NCBI GenBank assembly: GCA_036172665.1
Contig: CM069877.1
Location: forward strand, 12,048,501 to 12,112,500
Direction of reading: 5' to 3'
DNA length: 64,000 bases
From: Prosopocoilus inquinatus
Taxonomy: Eukaryota > Arthropoda > Insecta > Coleoptera > Lucanidae
Part shown: one piece after another, positions 32,587 to 45,700 of the stretch
Position numbering within the stretch: position 1 is the first letter of the stretch
How the letters are laid out: each line of letters starts with the position of its first letter
The notes under the pieces: model-generated
Told to the model about the DNA's origin: nothing
What the model saw: the letters and a program-made list of their open reading frames with translations, nothing else
The model's database searches: none
Made by a program: the position numbers and the translations under genes

Positions 32587-35500
32587 ATATATACAGGGAA
32601 GGGCAAAAGTATGGAACCGGCTTAATATTTCGAGAACTGTTTGACGTATCTACTTGAAATTTGGTATGTGATTTAGAGTCAATAAAACCTATATTAACAA
32701 TTTGTTTCCATTGTTTATCTGCTCTTGTTTCTGAGATCCAATGCCTACTTGATTTTTTTTTTAAATGACAACCTGCTGATTTTTTCATGTATGTAATAGC
32801 TCTTCTCTAAACGACTACATAAAAATATTTATCTATTATATAAGAAAATTTTCGAGAAAATAACGTTTGATGAAAAAGTTAAGAAAAATGGTTTATTGTT
32901 TGATATTCGACAAAAATATTAGTTTTAACAAAAAAAAACTAGAAGGCCACAAGATTATTGGTTGTTCTTAAAATAGAACTAAAGCAAACTTCAATAAAAG
33001 TTGCTTTAAAAACATGAAAACAAATACGGGGAAGGACAGAAGTATGGAACCGGCTTAATATTTCAAAAACTATTTGGCGTATCTATTTGAAATTTGGTGT
33101 GTGATTCAGAGTCAATAAGGCCTATATCATCAATTCAATACTTCCTACCTTCCTATTCATTCACTGCTTAACATTTAAAATTATTATATATTTGCAACAA
33201 TTTATTTATCCATTAGTTCTTAAAATATCTTGGTAATTTTTTTTTTCTGTTGAATATTTTATTAGTCATGACAGCTCAACTTCTGATGACGGAATGAATC
33301 ATAAATAATATCAGTACCTATAGTACTCCAATTTTAAATTGGTTTTTATTGGTCTATTTATCGAGGCTTAATAGCATTTACGATTGGCTCGTGTCGCCAG
33401 AGTGTTTTGAACCCTACATTTCTCTTCCTGAGAAAATTCAACGCGATCGTAACACAGTTGAAAAAATAATTATTTGACATTCGTAAATGACAGATGTCTG
33501 TTTGATTTTCCTGGACACAATTTAAAAATATTTATAATCTAAGTCTGGATACTTGCTTGTTTGCTTGGATAGTAAGCGGGTTTATAACTCTACCTTCCGC
33601 ATCCAGCTAAGTGTACTTACTAATAATTGCAGTAATCAATATTGCCCTGACATTAAAATGCAATTTTTAAATTGGAATGCTATATTTAACATGTTTCTAA
33701 ATAAAGCGAGTTCGATTTTCTGTTACCTAAGCGTTAAGATTTTGTTCGCACGAGGTTTTCTAAAACGCCGAAAGGTTTCCTTTTTCGCGAATATACTTAT
33801 AAGGCTAAGTTCACAACGGAGCTGTGATGATAGATGTTAGTTTTCATTTTTAATAGCGCTGATAATAAGAAACACATATTCAAATGCTTGTGTTCATATC
33901 CGAGCTTCTCGTATAAGTGCTCGTATAAGCGATTATAGTTTTCATTCACCAGTGCCAAGTCAAAGCCAACGAAACATCGTACCACGAGGAAACCTTCCTA
34001 GAGGGCCCTCAACAGCAACTGAAGTTGTGTGCCATCCTGCATCCATCACGCTCAAACTGCGAAAACGACATCAGGCTCATTACCAATTAATAAAGCAAAA
34101 CTAGCCTTGCGCTCTAATGTTCCAAGAAAGGGTTTGTACGAATTGGAAACACCGTGACATCAACAGGAACCACCCAAGTATACGTATGACGTAAAGAAAG
34201 CCCAACAGCGTTAAAGGTCGAGTGTGAACGCAATTTAAACACTCCGTCGAAATAACAGCTCAAAAAACTGTAATTCACATGAGCTCGTCTTTTAAAAAGA
34301 GTAGACGTCGGCGTCGGCGGCATTTTATGACTGTTTCGCTCTTTTAATATAAATAATCGCTAAAAACTGAAAATCCAGAGGGTATTGTTTAAGACAGTGT
34401 TTCTCAACCTTTTGTAGAGTAGCACTAAAATATGAAATATCTAATGTTTACATTTACATGATACATTTTTTGTGGGGTGATTTATTTACAAAGGAACGCC
34501 AAACCCCCTTTTTTATGGAATCCTCGAGTTTCGCGATTTAAGACAGTTAAAGATATGCCGATTGGCGATGATCAAACGCACGCAAAAAATCGTCTAAATT
34601 GAATGGGTTATGGACTATTCTTCTGCGCGCAGAGACTGTAATCTATCATCACAGCTCCATTATGAACTTACCCTAAGTTTTACTATATGGACAGTGGAGC
34701 GCTTTTTAGCGACCGCTGCAAAGTGAATATAAACACTAAAACCGATGTGTTCTATTCATGATGTTAGGAAAAGCAAGAAGTATTCTAATTGTCTATCGGC
34801 TCTTGTTTCTGAGATCCAACGCCTACTTGATTTTTTTTTAAATGACAACCTACTGGTTTTTTTCTTTATTTAATAGGTCGTTTAATTCTCTAAACGACCA
34901 CATAAAAATAATTATCAATTACATAAGAAAATTTTCGAGAAAAATATGTTTGAATGAAAAAGTTAGGAAAAATGGTTTGTTGTTTGATATTCGACAAAAA
35001 AATCTAGTTTTAACAAAAAAACTGTAAAACCACAAGATTATTGGTTGTTCTTAAGATAGAACTAAAGCAAACTTCAATAAAAGTTGCTTTAAAAACATGA
35101 AAACAAATACGGGGAAGGACAAAAGTATGGAACCGGCTTAATATTTCGAAAACTATTTGACGTATCTATTTGAAATTTGGTGTGTGATTCAGAGTCAATA
35201 AGGCCTATATCATCAATTTATTCTAATTGTCTATCGGCTCTTGTTTCTGAGATCCAACGCCTACTTGATTTTTTTTTTAAATGACAACCTACTGTTTTTT
35301 TTTTCCTTTATTTAATAGTTCGTTTAATTCTCTAAACGACCACATAAAAATAATCATCAATTACATAAGAAAATTTTCGAGAAAAAAATGTTTGAATGAA
35401 AAAGTTAGGAAAAATGGTTTATTGTTTGATATTCGACAAAAAATCTAGTTTTAACAAAAAAACTGTAAAACCACAAGATTATGGGCTGTTTTTAAGATAG

Positions 35501-35875
35501 AACTAAAGAAAATTTTAATAAAAATTGCCTTGAAAACATGAGAACAAATACTGAAGATCAGCGTAAACAATTTTTTCTAACTTTTTCTTTCAAACGTTAT
35601 TTTCTAGAAATTTTCTTATGCAATAGATAAATATTTTTATGTGATCGTGTAAAGAATTAAACGAACTATTAAATAGAGGAAAAAAATCAGCAGGTTGTTA
35701 TTTAAGAAAAATTAAGTAGGCATTGGATCTCAGAAACAAGAGCAGATAAACAATTGAAACAAATTGGTAATGTAGGTCCTATTGACTCTGAATCACACAC
35801 CAAATTTCAAATAGATACGTGAAACAGTTTTCGGAATATTAAGCCGGTTCCATACTTTTGCCCTACCCTGTATAT
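32587..35875. mobile_element. Foldback element FB-D with tandem ~430-bp units, interrupted
   Basis: The left end is TATACAGGGAAGGGCAAAAG and the right end its complement (CTTTTGCCCTACCCTGTATA). The left arm is a tandem array of a ~430-bp unit headed by GGGGAAGG(G/A)CA(A/G)AAGTATGGAACC: heads are at 32592, 33026 and 35109, and the second unit is split by an insertion (33146-34775). The right arm (about 35560-35875) is an inverted partial unit. Each unit contains GCTCTTGTTTCTGAGATCCA and TTTGATATTCGACAAAAA. No coding sequence is visible. Confidence 0.75.
33146..34775. mobile_element. Insertion within FB-D, with nested inverted repeats
   Basis: Comparison with the uninterrupted unit near 35218 shows about 1.63 kb of extra DNA between ATCATCAATT and ATTCTAATTG. 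Its ends are weakly inverted (CAATACTTCCTACC and the complement of AGCAAGAAGTATTC). Inside, TAAGTTCACAACGGAGCTGT followed by GATGATAGAT (33805-33835) and its near complement (34636-34670) bound a further ~870-bp segment. That segment includes a GC-richer patch at 33990-34330 with short frames of unknown meaning. Confidence 0.55.
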
Positions 35876-36405
35876 AAGTTTTTAAATAAATTATCTTTTT
35901 TAATTGCTTTCATTTCGCAGAATCTGAACACATTCCAGAGAGTCAAGTGCGGACAAATCACTTCTTTTTAACAGCACTTCGACCGTTTACGAATGCGTTT
36001 ATAAATAGTGCATGACCCTTCGATGCATCTCTTATTTGTAGAACTGTTTAATTGACGTTTCGCAACGATAAACTTTACGGATCAGTGTTCATCACGACGA
36101 TATTTTAATGGATTCCAATAATTTGCGCATTACATAGTTTGAAGCAAACATTTTCGTTGCACCAGTGTTATTATTGCTGATCAAATGTAAAAGAATACGA
36201 AACGTCAAACTGCATAAACAATTAATACTTAAAAGAAATAACAAACTTATTCTTAAGAAGTGACGTGTCCGGATTTTATTGTCCGTCACTGTACGCACAT
36301 TAATTTTATGGGAGTATAATTTTAAAGCTTGTTATCAGCAAGAAATTCAAAGCATTTTATAAAGTAATTGCGGATAAGTAAATAAGTTGTTTACTCAAAA
36401 AATAT
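35876..36405. other. No supported gene
   Basis: Mixed AT-rich DNA. The 36310-36400 piece (AAAGCTTGTTATCAGCAAGA and following) recurs at about 42340-42415, just outside the right end of the 4.1-kb palindrome, which suggests it belongs to the element's flanks or to an older repeat. Confidence 0.45.
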
Positions 36406-37195
36406 ATATACAGGGTGTCCACCGAGTGCCGCGATCTTCTCTACTGTCTAAAGTATACAAGATAGAAAAGAAATTTAAACGAGCTGAGGTGTAACTCGGT
36501 CAGCTCTATTTTCTAAAATTATTTTTGGCTATACAGGTTGTCCAGTAACTGAGAGCCATACCAAAGCTATATTTTTTTAAATGGAACACCCAGGATAGTT
36601 TTACATATTTCGAAAGTACGCATAACGAGTAGGTAATATTCAAAAATTTCGGAAGTTTTATTTAAGAGTTTTTAAGATGTTAATGATAGTGTATAAAAAA
36701 TTGCTCTACTTTGAGCTCTTATAGTTTGATTATTTATTTACATTCCATCGCGAATTTTTGTACGTAGTCAATACAATATCTCATCTACAGAAATTTCACA
36801 ACAGATTTAATGTATTACTTATTATGTGTACAGGGTGCTCAGTTTTGAAAAAGTTAGTTTTTCTCAAAATTTTTAAATGGAACAGCCTGTATGTCTAAAC
36901 TCTTCTGAAACACTGCCTTAATGGGCTTTCATAAAACGCCAAATATTTTTGTCCAAACTGAAAAAATCGCGAAACAGCAATTACTCATTTTTTTTTAAAT
37001 TACAATATTGACGTTTTTTAGCCTTTTCGACCGGTCCTTCTGTTTTATTTTGTTAATAAATTATCAAATATTAGTTAATTTAATTAGTAAATTAGAAAAT
37101 AACATAATAATGTACAAATTAATAATAATAAGTATTAAACTGGAAAATAACAGAAAACAATGAACAAATTAAGAATGACAAGGAACCATTGGATC
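36406..37195 (+). repeat. ACAGGGTGT-headed repeat fragments
   Basis: Three heads in one orientation are visible: TATACAGGGTGTCCACCGAG (36410), TATACAGGTTGTCCAGTAAC (36532) and TGTACAGGGTGCTCAGTTTT (36828), with TTTAAATGGAACACCCAGG and TTTAAATGGAACAGCCTGTA between them. A matching complementary end, TTTGGGACACCCTGTATA at 38103-38120, lies beyond the next foldback element. The group may therefore be an older element split by that insertion. Confidence 0.5.
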
Positions 37196-37996
37196 TATAC
37201 AGGGTGTTCATGGGAAGCCGGTACAATAACTAACTTTCTTATTTGTATTTGCATGAAGTAAGTTAAATTAGAAAAGTTTTGGGACCTTTCCTCTTCGGTT
37301 TTATGGTACTTTCAAAAAAACAAATGACAATCAGGTTTTCGAGATTTTCAGTTGTTTTCAACTTTTTTGAATGGAACATTATGTTTTTTATTAGCGTGTC
37401 GTGTTCAGGATGTCAAATTAAGTATTTCTCTAAAATATTCCCCTCCTAAGTCTACTATTTTATAAATTATTTGGTAAATAATGGTATTAGACATTTTAAC
37501 ATGTCGCGCTTTCAATATTTGGACCCAAGGGTTTTTAGTTTGAACTAAATTTAAATAAATTTTAAATCATGACAGTTCCCAAAGGTTTGACAGTTTGAAC
37601 ACACTTCCTTTATTCTCTTGTTTCAACGCGCACCATATTGTATTCGTGAATAAAAAGACTATCGTAACGATACACGTCTTTCCGCGAATATCAAGACTGA
37701 ATTATTTATGAAATATTCTGTTTTGAGAGATATTATTTCACAGACATACTTAATTTGACATTCTGAATGCGATTTCATGATAAAAAAAAACGCAATGTTC
37801 AATTTAAAAAATGTTGAAAACAATTGAAAATCTCGAAAACCTGATCGTCATTTGTTTTGTTTTTTCCGAAAGTACCATAAAAACGAGGAGGAGAATTCCT
37901 AAAACTTTTCTAATTTAAATTACTTCGTAAAAATACAAATAAGAGAGTTAGCTCATGGGAAGCCGCTAGAATGGCTTCCCATGAACACCCTGTATA
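37196..37996. mobile_element. Foldback element FB-E (0.8 kb palindrome)
   Basis: It starts TATACAGGGTGTTCATGGGA, and the right end is exactly complementary (TCCCATGAACACCCTGTATA). The arms match over about 370 bp, including CCTGATCGTCATTTGTTTTG with its partner near 37325, and AGTTGTTTTCAACTTTTTTG. The centre is at 37560-37630. A second copy of the left end starts at 63891 and runs off the window. Confidence 0.85.
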
Positions 37997-38236
37997 ATTA
38001 GAAATAATTTTAAATTACGTGGAATGAAAACTTACACGATTTGCGTTAAAACATTTTCTTGATAAAATAAATTTAAAAAGGCATTCTCGCACTTTTCCAA
38101 AAGTTTGGGACACCCTGTATATTTATTTTTGTTAGAATAAGATATTTCATTATTTTTGAATATGGTTTTATGTATTAAATTTTATTTGAGTGTATATTTC
38201 TCATGTTGATAATTTTGGCCGCTGATTCGATCTACT
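37997..38236. other. Short spacer between foldback elements
   Basis: It contains the ACACCCTGTATA end at 38107-38120 that may close the fragment beginning at 36410. Nothing else is recognised. Confidence 0.4.
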
Positions 38237-41200
38237 TATACAGGGTCTCCCAAGTTGAGTGGCCTATTAAAAGTTCTAGGCGAAAGGAACATACAAACAT
38301 TCTGAAAATTAACATACTGCCCTAGGAGGAAGTGATCTTTCAGAATAAAATATTTTCACTTTTATATCACATCCGGTTATACCGGGAATCGCGATTAACT
38401 TTCTTATTTTAAATAGAATGCTATACTTTCTATTGCAAATTCTGATTCTACACATTATTCTAAGTAAAAATTGCGCAATACTAATAAATAACTCAAGTAC
38501 AGTGGAACCCTACACAATGAGACATTATTTTAAACATAGGAGTTCGCAGGCTGAAATTATTTTGGCAAATTTTTGATTTTTTTTTTTTTTTGATTCAGAG
38601 AAAATGTTATCCTATGTATCTTTACAAATGGAGGCTAGAGTTTAGTAATACCTTGTATAATGAAATACAACGTAACGACTTTGCCTTTAAATCTGAAGCG
38701 CCCGCAAATTAAAGTGTTTTCCTAATTTGTTGAACGAATGAAGAAGAATCATTTTCTTGCGTGATATTCATAAATGACTCGAATTTAGTAGAACCCTGTG
38801 TAATGAGATATTTTGTTTTAAACTCGAAGGTCGCAAATTCAAGCTATTTTATTATTATTTTGATAGAGAGAAAACGTTTTCTTTTGTACCGTTTTCCTGC
38901 GCTTTAGTAATAATAACTCGAGTTTAGTAGAGCCCTGTATAATGAGATATTCGTTTTTAAAAACACGGAGGTCGCAAGTTCTAATTATTTTCGGAAATTC
39001 AAGTTATTTTTTATTTGCTTGACACAGAGAAGACATTTTCTTTTGAGCAGCAATATTTTACAAATGGTTACAGTACAGTAAAACACTGTATAATAAAATA
39101 TATTGAAATGACTTCAGCTTCAATTCTGAGTGCTCTTATTATTTGTTTTTAAATAAATAAATAAAGGAGAACACATTTTCTTGCGCGTTAGTAATACTAA
39201 TAAATCGAGTTTAGTAGAGCCCTGTATAATGAGATATTCGTAATTTTTTTTTAAGGAAAAGCTGGAGGTCGTATGTTCAAATTATTTTCGCAAGTGTTCG
39301 CCTTATTTCTGATTGGTTGAATTAAAAAAAAGTTTCTTGCATACGGTAATACTAAGTAATGGCTCTAGTATAATAATGCTCTGTATAATGTAATATAATG
39401 TAATGGCCTATTAAAAGTTCTAGGCGAAAAGAACATACAAACATTCTAAAAATTAACATACTGCCCTAGGAGGAAGTGATCTTTCAGAATAAAATATTTT
39501 CACTTTTATATCACATCCGGTTAGACCGGAAGTCGCGATTAACTTTCTTATTTTAAATAGAATGCTATACTTTTTATTGCAAATTCTGATTCTACACATT
39601 ATTCTAAGTAAAAATTGTTAAGACTTTCGTATACTTAAGTGTAACGGTTTTTGAGATATCTTAGAATTTCTGAAAAAAATTATTTCGGTGGCCTCTCATT
39701 GAAGAGAGAATGTATTTTCGACACTTTCAAATTTCAAGATTCAAGCTGCCTGTCGTTTGAAAGAATAATGTTCAGCCTTTCAAATCATATCCTAATTATC
39801 ATTGAACAATTCACAGGGTGGTCAAGATACGGTTTCGAACGTTGATCTGTTCAACTGCTCAAAAGTCAGTTTTCGTAAATGGAACACCCTGTATATTTTT
39901 ACATCATGAGATGCAGAATCAAATTCTACATCGATTAGTAGTGACATTTCCTATAATTATTTCCATTAGTTTTCTTGTTATCAATAACTGTTTATTTTAT
40001 TGTGTTAATTAATGGCATTAATACAGATAATCGTATCTAGCTTTGAAGAAAGAGATGCAGATATTGAATTCCTATTTTTTTAAGAAATAAATAATTGCTA
40101 ATCATAACAACATTTCGCCGTACATCTTGGAATACAGTTGTAGGTAAATACCAATTGTAATACTTACTATTTTCATAAATAAGGGTCTTAAAGAAATGAG
40201 TAGACCTATTTTCAAAAACAATTTGCTTTATCAGGCTAACATTTTTGTTTAAAAAAAGCAAAAGCAAAAGTTTCAATTGGTAAAGTGGTAAAAATAATTA
40301 AACAGTTTCATTTATTATTCTCGGGGCCACAAAAAGTACAATCGTGTCTTAGTCCTTGAAGATCAAACATTAAGTTTCCTTTTTATTTGTTTTTTTTTTT
40401 ATTTTGTTGGTTTCTTTGTTTTCTATTTGTACATATCTCTTAAAATAGCATGTAAGTCAATAAATATTTTTGTTTTGTTAACACTCACTTCGAAAAATTA
40501 CCATAATTTTTTTTATGTCAGGTCAAAAAGCGATAGTAAGATTTTATCTGTTCATAATTTTACCATAATATGCCATTATAAGAAACAATAATTGATTACA
40601 TGAAAACCAATGGAAATAGGTATAGGGAACGCTACTACTAATCGGTGTTGAATTTGATTCCTCATCTCATGACGTAAAAATATACAGGGTGTTCCATTTA
40701 CGAAAACTGAGTTTTGGGCAGTTGAACAGATTTACCTTCGAAAACATATCTTGACCACCCTGTGAATTGTTCAATGATAATTAGGATATGATTTGAAAGG
40801 CTGAACATTATTCTTTCAAACGACAGGCAGCTTGAATCTTGAAATTTGAAAGTGTCGAAAATACATTCTCTTCAATGAAAGGCCACCGAAATAATTTTTC
40901 TCAGAAATTCTAAGATATCTCAAAAACCGTTACACTTAAGTACACGAAAGCTTTAACAATTTTTACTTAGAATAATGTGTAGAATCAGAATTTGCAATAA
41001 AAAGTATAGCATTCTATTTAAAATAAGAAAGTTAATCGCGACTTCCGGTATAACCGGATGTGATATAAAAGTGAAAATATTTTATTCTGAAAGATCACTT
41101 CCTCCTAGGGCAGTGTGTTAATTTTCAGAATATTTGTATGTTCCTTTCGCCTAGAACTTTTAATAGGCCATTACATTATATTACATTATACAGAGGATTA

Positions 41201-42325
41201 TTATACTAGAACCATTACTTAGTATTACCGTATGCAAGAAACTTTCTTTAATTAAACCAATCAGAAATTAGGCGAACACTTGCGAAAATAATTTGAACAT
41301 GCGGCCTCCAGCTTTTTCTTAAAAAAAAAAAAACGAATATCTCATTCTACAGGGCTCTACTAAACTCGATTTATTATTATTACTAACGCGCAAGAAAACG
41401 TGTTCTCCTTTATTTATTTATTTAAAAACAAATAATAAGAGCACTCAGAATTAAAGCTGAAGTCATTGCAATATATTTTATTATACAGTGTTTTACTGTA
41501 CTGTAACCATTTGTAAAATATTGCTGCTCAAAAGAAAATGTCTTCTCTGTATCAAGCAAATAAAAAATAACTTGAATTTCCGAAAATAATTAGAACTTAC
41601 CGCCTCCATATCTTTAAAAACGAATATCTCAGTATACAGGGCTCTACTAAACTCGAGTTATTATTACTAAAGCGCAGGAAAACGCTGCAAAAGAAAACGT
41701 TTTCTCTCTATCAAAAAAATAATAAAATAGCTTGAATTTGCGACCTTCGAGTTTAAAACAAAATATCTCATTACACAGGGTTCTACTAAATTCGAGTCAT
41801 TTATGAATATCACGCAAGAAAATGATTCTTCTTCATTCGTTCAACAAATTAGGAAAACACTTTAATTTGCGGGCGCTTCAGATTTAGAGCCAAAGTCGTT
41901 ACGTTGTATTTCATTATACAAGGTATTACTAAACTCTAACCTCCATTTATAAAGATACACGGGAAAACATTTTCTCTGAATCAAAAAAAAAAAAATCAAA
42001 AATTCGCCAAAATAATTTCAGTATGCGAACTCCTATGTTTAAAATTGTATAGGGTTCCACTGTACTCGAGTTATTTATTAGTATTGCGCAATTTTTACTT
42101 AGAATAATGTGTAGAATCAGAATTTGCAATAAAAAGTATAGCATTCTATTTAAAATAAGAAAGTTAATCGCGACTTCCGGTATAACCGGATGTGATATAA
42201 AAGTGAAAATATTTTATTCTGACAGATCACTTCCTCCTAGGGCAGTGTGTTAATTTTCAGAATGTTTGTATGTTCCTTTCGCCTAGAACTTTTAATAGGC
42301 CACTCAACTTGGGAGACCCTGTATA
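38237..42325. mobile_element. Giant foldback element FB-F (4.1 kb palindrome) with satellite arms
   Basis: It starts TATACAGGGTCTCCCAAGTT and ends with the complement at 42325. Two arms of about 2 kb meet near 40.3 kb. Within each arm a ~140-bp unit is repeated six or more times, headed by TACAGGGCTCTACTAAACTC (right-arm orientation) followed by GAGTTATTTATTA. The outermost block (GGCCTATTAAAAGTTCTAGG to TAGAATGCTATACTTT) occurs both at the very ends (38262-38490; 42070-42303) and again closer to the centre (39403-39620; 40970-41175), so palindromes are nested. The core (39640-39900 and 40680-40960) carries its own ACACCCTGTATA/TATACAGGGTGT ends. No transposase is encoded. Confidence 0.88.
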
Positions 42326-42429
42326 CCACTGTGTGGAAGTACAATTTTAAAACTTGTTATCAGCAAGAAATTCAAAGTATTTTATCAAGTAATTGCGGAT
42401 AAGTAAATAAGTTGTTTGATGTGATGTGT

Positions 42430-42749
42430 CTTAGTTTAGACTTTATTTCGGCGGGCTTCATGCTAAAGCAGCAACAATATCTGACCTATTAACAAGAAAT
42501 TAATTGCCAGTTTCTTTCTGACAAAGCAAGCAAGCAGGCAGCAAATCGCCTTAAACGCCGAATTCGAGTGGGAAGAGAAACGTGAGTGGGACCGATCCCA
42601 CCATCGCTGCCAACACAAGAGCGAACCAAGCGGGGCCCGCACACTTTCAAAAAGTTCGCGTCCGTGATCGAACGCGCTCGACCCCGCGTTTGTTATTAAT
42701 TTAATTTATTGTTGTTAACTTCACTAACGCAGTGCCTTAAGAAAAAAAA
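42430..42749 (+). promoter_or_regulatory. 5' untranslated region and probable promoter of the repeat-protein gene
   Basis: Composition changes sharply from AT-rich repeat DNA to GC-rich unique DNA, as in insect 5' UTRs. A strong splice-donor-like CGTGAGT at 42581-42587 and an acceptor-like CACTAACGCAG ending at 42732 could define a 151-nt UTR intron, but this is unproven. An in-frame TAA (42738-42740) lies four codons before the ATG and the context is a run of A before ATG, which supports the start. No clear TATA box is seen. Confidence 0.5.
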
Positions 42750-45700
42750 ATGACTGTGAACAAATCGACGACTACGTCTTCGAAGAGCAAGAAAAAAACA
42801 ACCTCGTCGACCGCGACCTCCTCCTCCACCGTCTCGAAAACAACGGCCGGCACCGTCTCGAAGTCTTCCTCATCCTCCAGCTTGCAAATAGCCGACGTTT
42901 CGCATTTACCCGTCAACCCCAGCGCAGTTTCCTACACGGTCACCGAGGAACTCCCCCAAGGAAGTGGCGAAAAAATCACGAGGTACAACGAATCCGGCGC
43001 CACCAGCAGCACTGAATACAGACACTTCATAGCCCAGGACGCCTCGACTTCTTCGTCACAATCGACCAACATAACCCAGATAAGTTCCGTCCTGAACCAG
43101 TCGACTTCGAATTTATCGCAGATCTCGAACGCCACTGACCAAACCTACATCGTGCACGAGCCCAAAGAAGAGCTCCGAGTCGTCAACAAAAACGATTCCG
43201 CCTGGAACGGCAAGTTCGTTTACGAGGAGAGCGCCAGCTCAACCCAACAGAGCTCCTCCTCCGTCCAGAAGAGCTCCTCGAGCAGTTACGTCATCGAAAT
43301 CGTCGACGGCAAAGAAAGAATCGTCGACCAGAAACACCACGAAGCCGAGTTTTCCAGCGCGAAGCGCAACGAGGAGCACCTCGCCACCAAAAGCGGAAGC
43401 AACATCGCCCCCGAAATCCACTACACCCAAAAAATCGCAGACGCCTCCTCCGCTTACGACTCGGCGAACCCGGAGCTCCAGAAACCCAAAACGAAAAGCT
43501 ACGAGACGGGACGTGACTTCCACAAAGTAGGCGGGGTCCAATCATCCTCGTCGTACGTCCATGAAGATAAGGCGGCGATCACGGATGAAACGAGGGGGCA
43601 CCCCAAAATCAAAAACGATACCAACTGGGACGGGACCTTCGTTCTCGAAAATAAATTCAACAAGAAGAAGCAGACGTCGTCGGATTCGCGGAATTTTTTT
43701 GGCCATGACGCCGGCTCCTCCTCCTCCTCCGCCACGGTCACCACAACCTACTACGACTCCAAAGGCAACGTAATTAACGTGGATAAGAAAACAAAAAACT
43801 ACGACGACCCCAAGCAAAGACCCGCCCAACAACACATCGCCGATGACGCGGCGAGCGTCTGCGAATCAGACGTGACGGAAAGAACTGACAGGACCTACAC
43901 GTTAACCGACGCCGGTTCCGACAGGACCTACACCATCGACGGCGATGACCGCGTGGACACGTCGAGGATGCGCAACGCCCAAAGACAGACGGACTCGCGC
44001 GATTTTTACGGCCACAACATCGACTCGTCCTCGACGGTCGTCAAGAACGTCTACGACACCACGGCGGTGCAAAACACCATCGGCACCAGGGGGCGGGTGG
44101 TCAAGGACAACCTGGTCGACTCCACCGACGTGGTCTACTCCAACGACCGCAACTACGGCAAAACCGGATGGAACGGCAAGTTCGTCTACGAAACGCCCAA
44201 AGGGGCGAAACAACCCCAAAAGAGCGCAGGACCAAAATCCAAGGTAACGAAGGAGTCCAAAACTGCTAAAGACTCCAAGGCGTTCATCGACAGCGAAAGC
44301 ACGGTCGAGTACGTCATCATCGATGGGGTTAGGACCCCTGTAAAAGGTGGACGAGGACCTAAATACGATGGTACGACCGAATACGTCATAATTGATGGGG
44401 TAAAAACTCTGGTGAGGCCCTCAACGACCAAATCAACCAAAGATTCAATCACAGATGACGCATCCGCTTCCAAGACGGAATACGTCATAATTGATGGCGT
44501 GAGAACTCTGGTAAGGCCTTCTTTTATCGATTCTACATCGAAAACAATCAAGGATTCAACGACCGCAGACGTATCCAAAACCGAGTACGTCATAATCGAC
44601 GGGGTGAGAACTCTGGTAAGGCCGTCATTCATCGACTCGACGTCCTCCTCCAAAACCACCAAGACCAACGTCATCAGAGACGACGTAACCCAAACTGAGT
44701 ACGTCATCATCGACGGTGTCAGAACTCCGGTGGTGAGGCCTTCAACAACTTCCTTCATTGACTCGACGTCTTCCTCTAAAACCACCAAGGATTCAAAAAC
44801 CAACATCATCAGAGACGACGTAACCCAAACCGAGTACGTCATCATCGGCGGTGTCAGAACCCCGGTGAGGCCTTCAACAACGTCCTTCATCGATTCGACG
44901 TCCTCATCCAAAACCACCAAGGACTCTAAAACCAACATCATCAGAGATGACGTAACCCAAACCGAGTACATCGTCATCGACGGTGTCAGAACTCCGATGG
45001 TGAGGCCTTCAACAACGTCATTCCCCGACTCAACAACCAAGGATTCCCCCGAGTACGTCACCATCGACGGGGTGAGAACAGTGAGGCCCTCTTATCTCAT
45101 CGATTCGACGACCGAAATAATCAAAGATTCCAAGACCAACGTGACCAGAGACTCCAAGGTCTACATCGACGAAGTAAGCAAAACCGAATACGTCATCATC
45201 GACGGGGTTAGGACCACCCTCGATCGAGTTGGCTCGACGCTCAAGGATTCGAAGACCCTCACCACCGAATACGTCGATGATACACGAGGACCCGGCCCGA
45301 AATATCCAATCGAACATCCATCGAAGACTACGACGACCAAGGACTCGAAGACTACCAGAGATTCTAAAAGCTCCACTGATGAGGCAAGAACCACCGAATA
45401 CGTCATCATCGGCGGCGTTAGAAGACCTAGGCCCGCTAAGAAGCAACCAATCGAACCTAAAACATTCACCGATGACTCGAGTCCCACTGAATACGTCATC
45501 ATCGGCGGCGTTAGAAGACCAAGACCCGTCCCAAAACACCCAAAGGAATCAACCAAGATCACCAAAGACTCTAAAACGGTCACTGATGACGTGAGCACTG
45601 TTGAATACGTCATCGTCGACGGGGTTAAAACCCCGAGAAGACCTGGGCCTGCCTCGAAATACCCCAGCGAGATCACCAAAGATGTCGAATACGTCATCGA

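Noticed and set aside
43499..43835. Other overlapping minus and plus frames within the large exon
   Set aside because: GC-rich coding DNA with few stops in other frames. No domains and no start or splice support.
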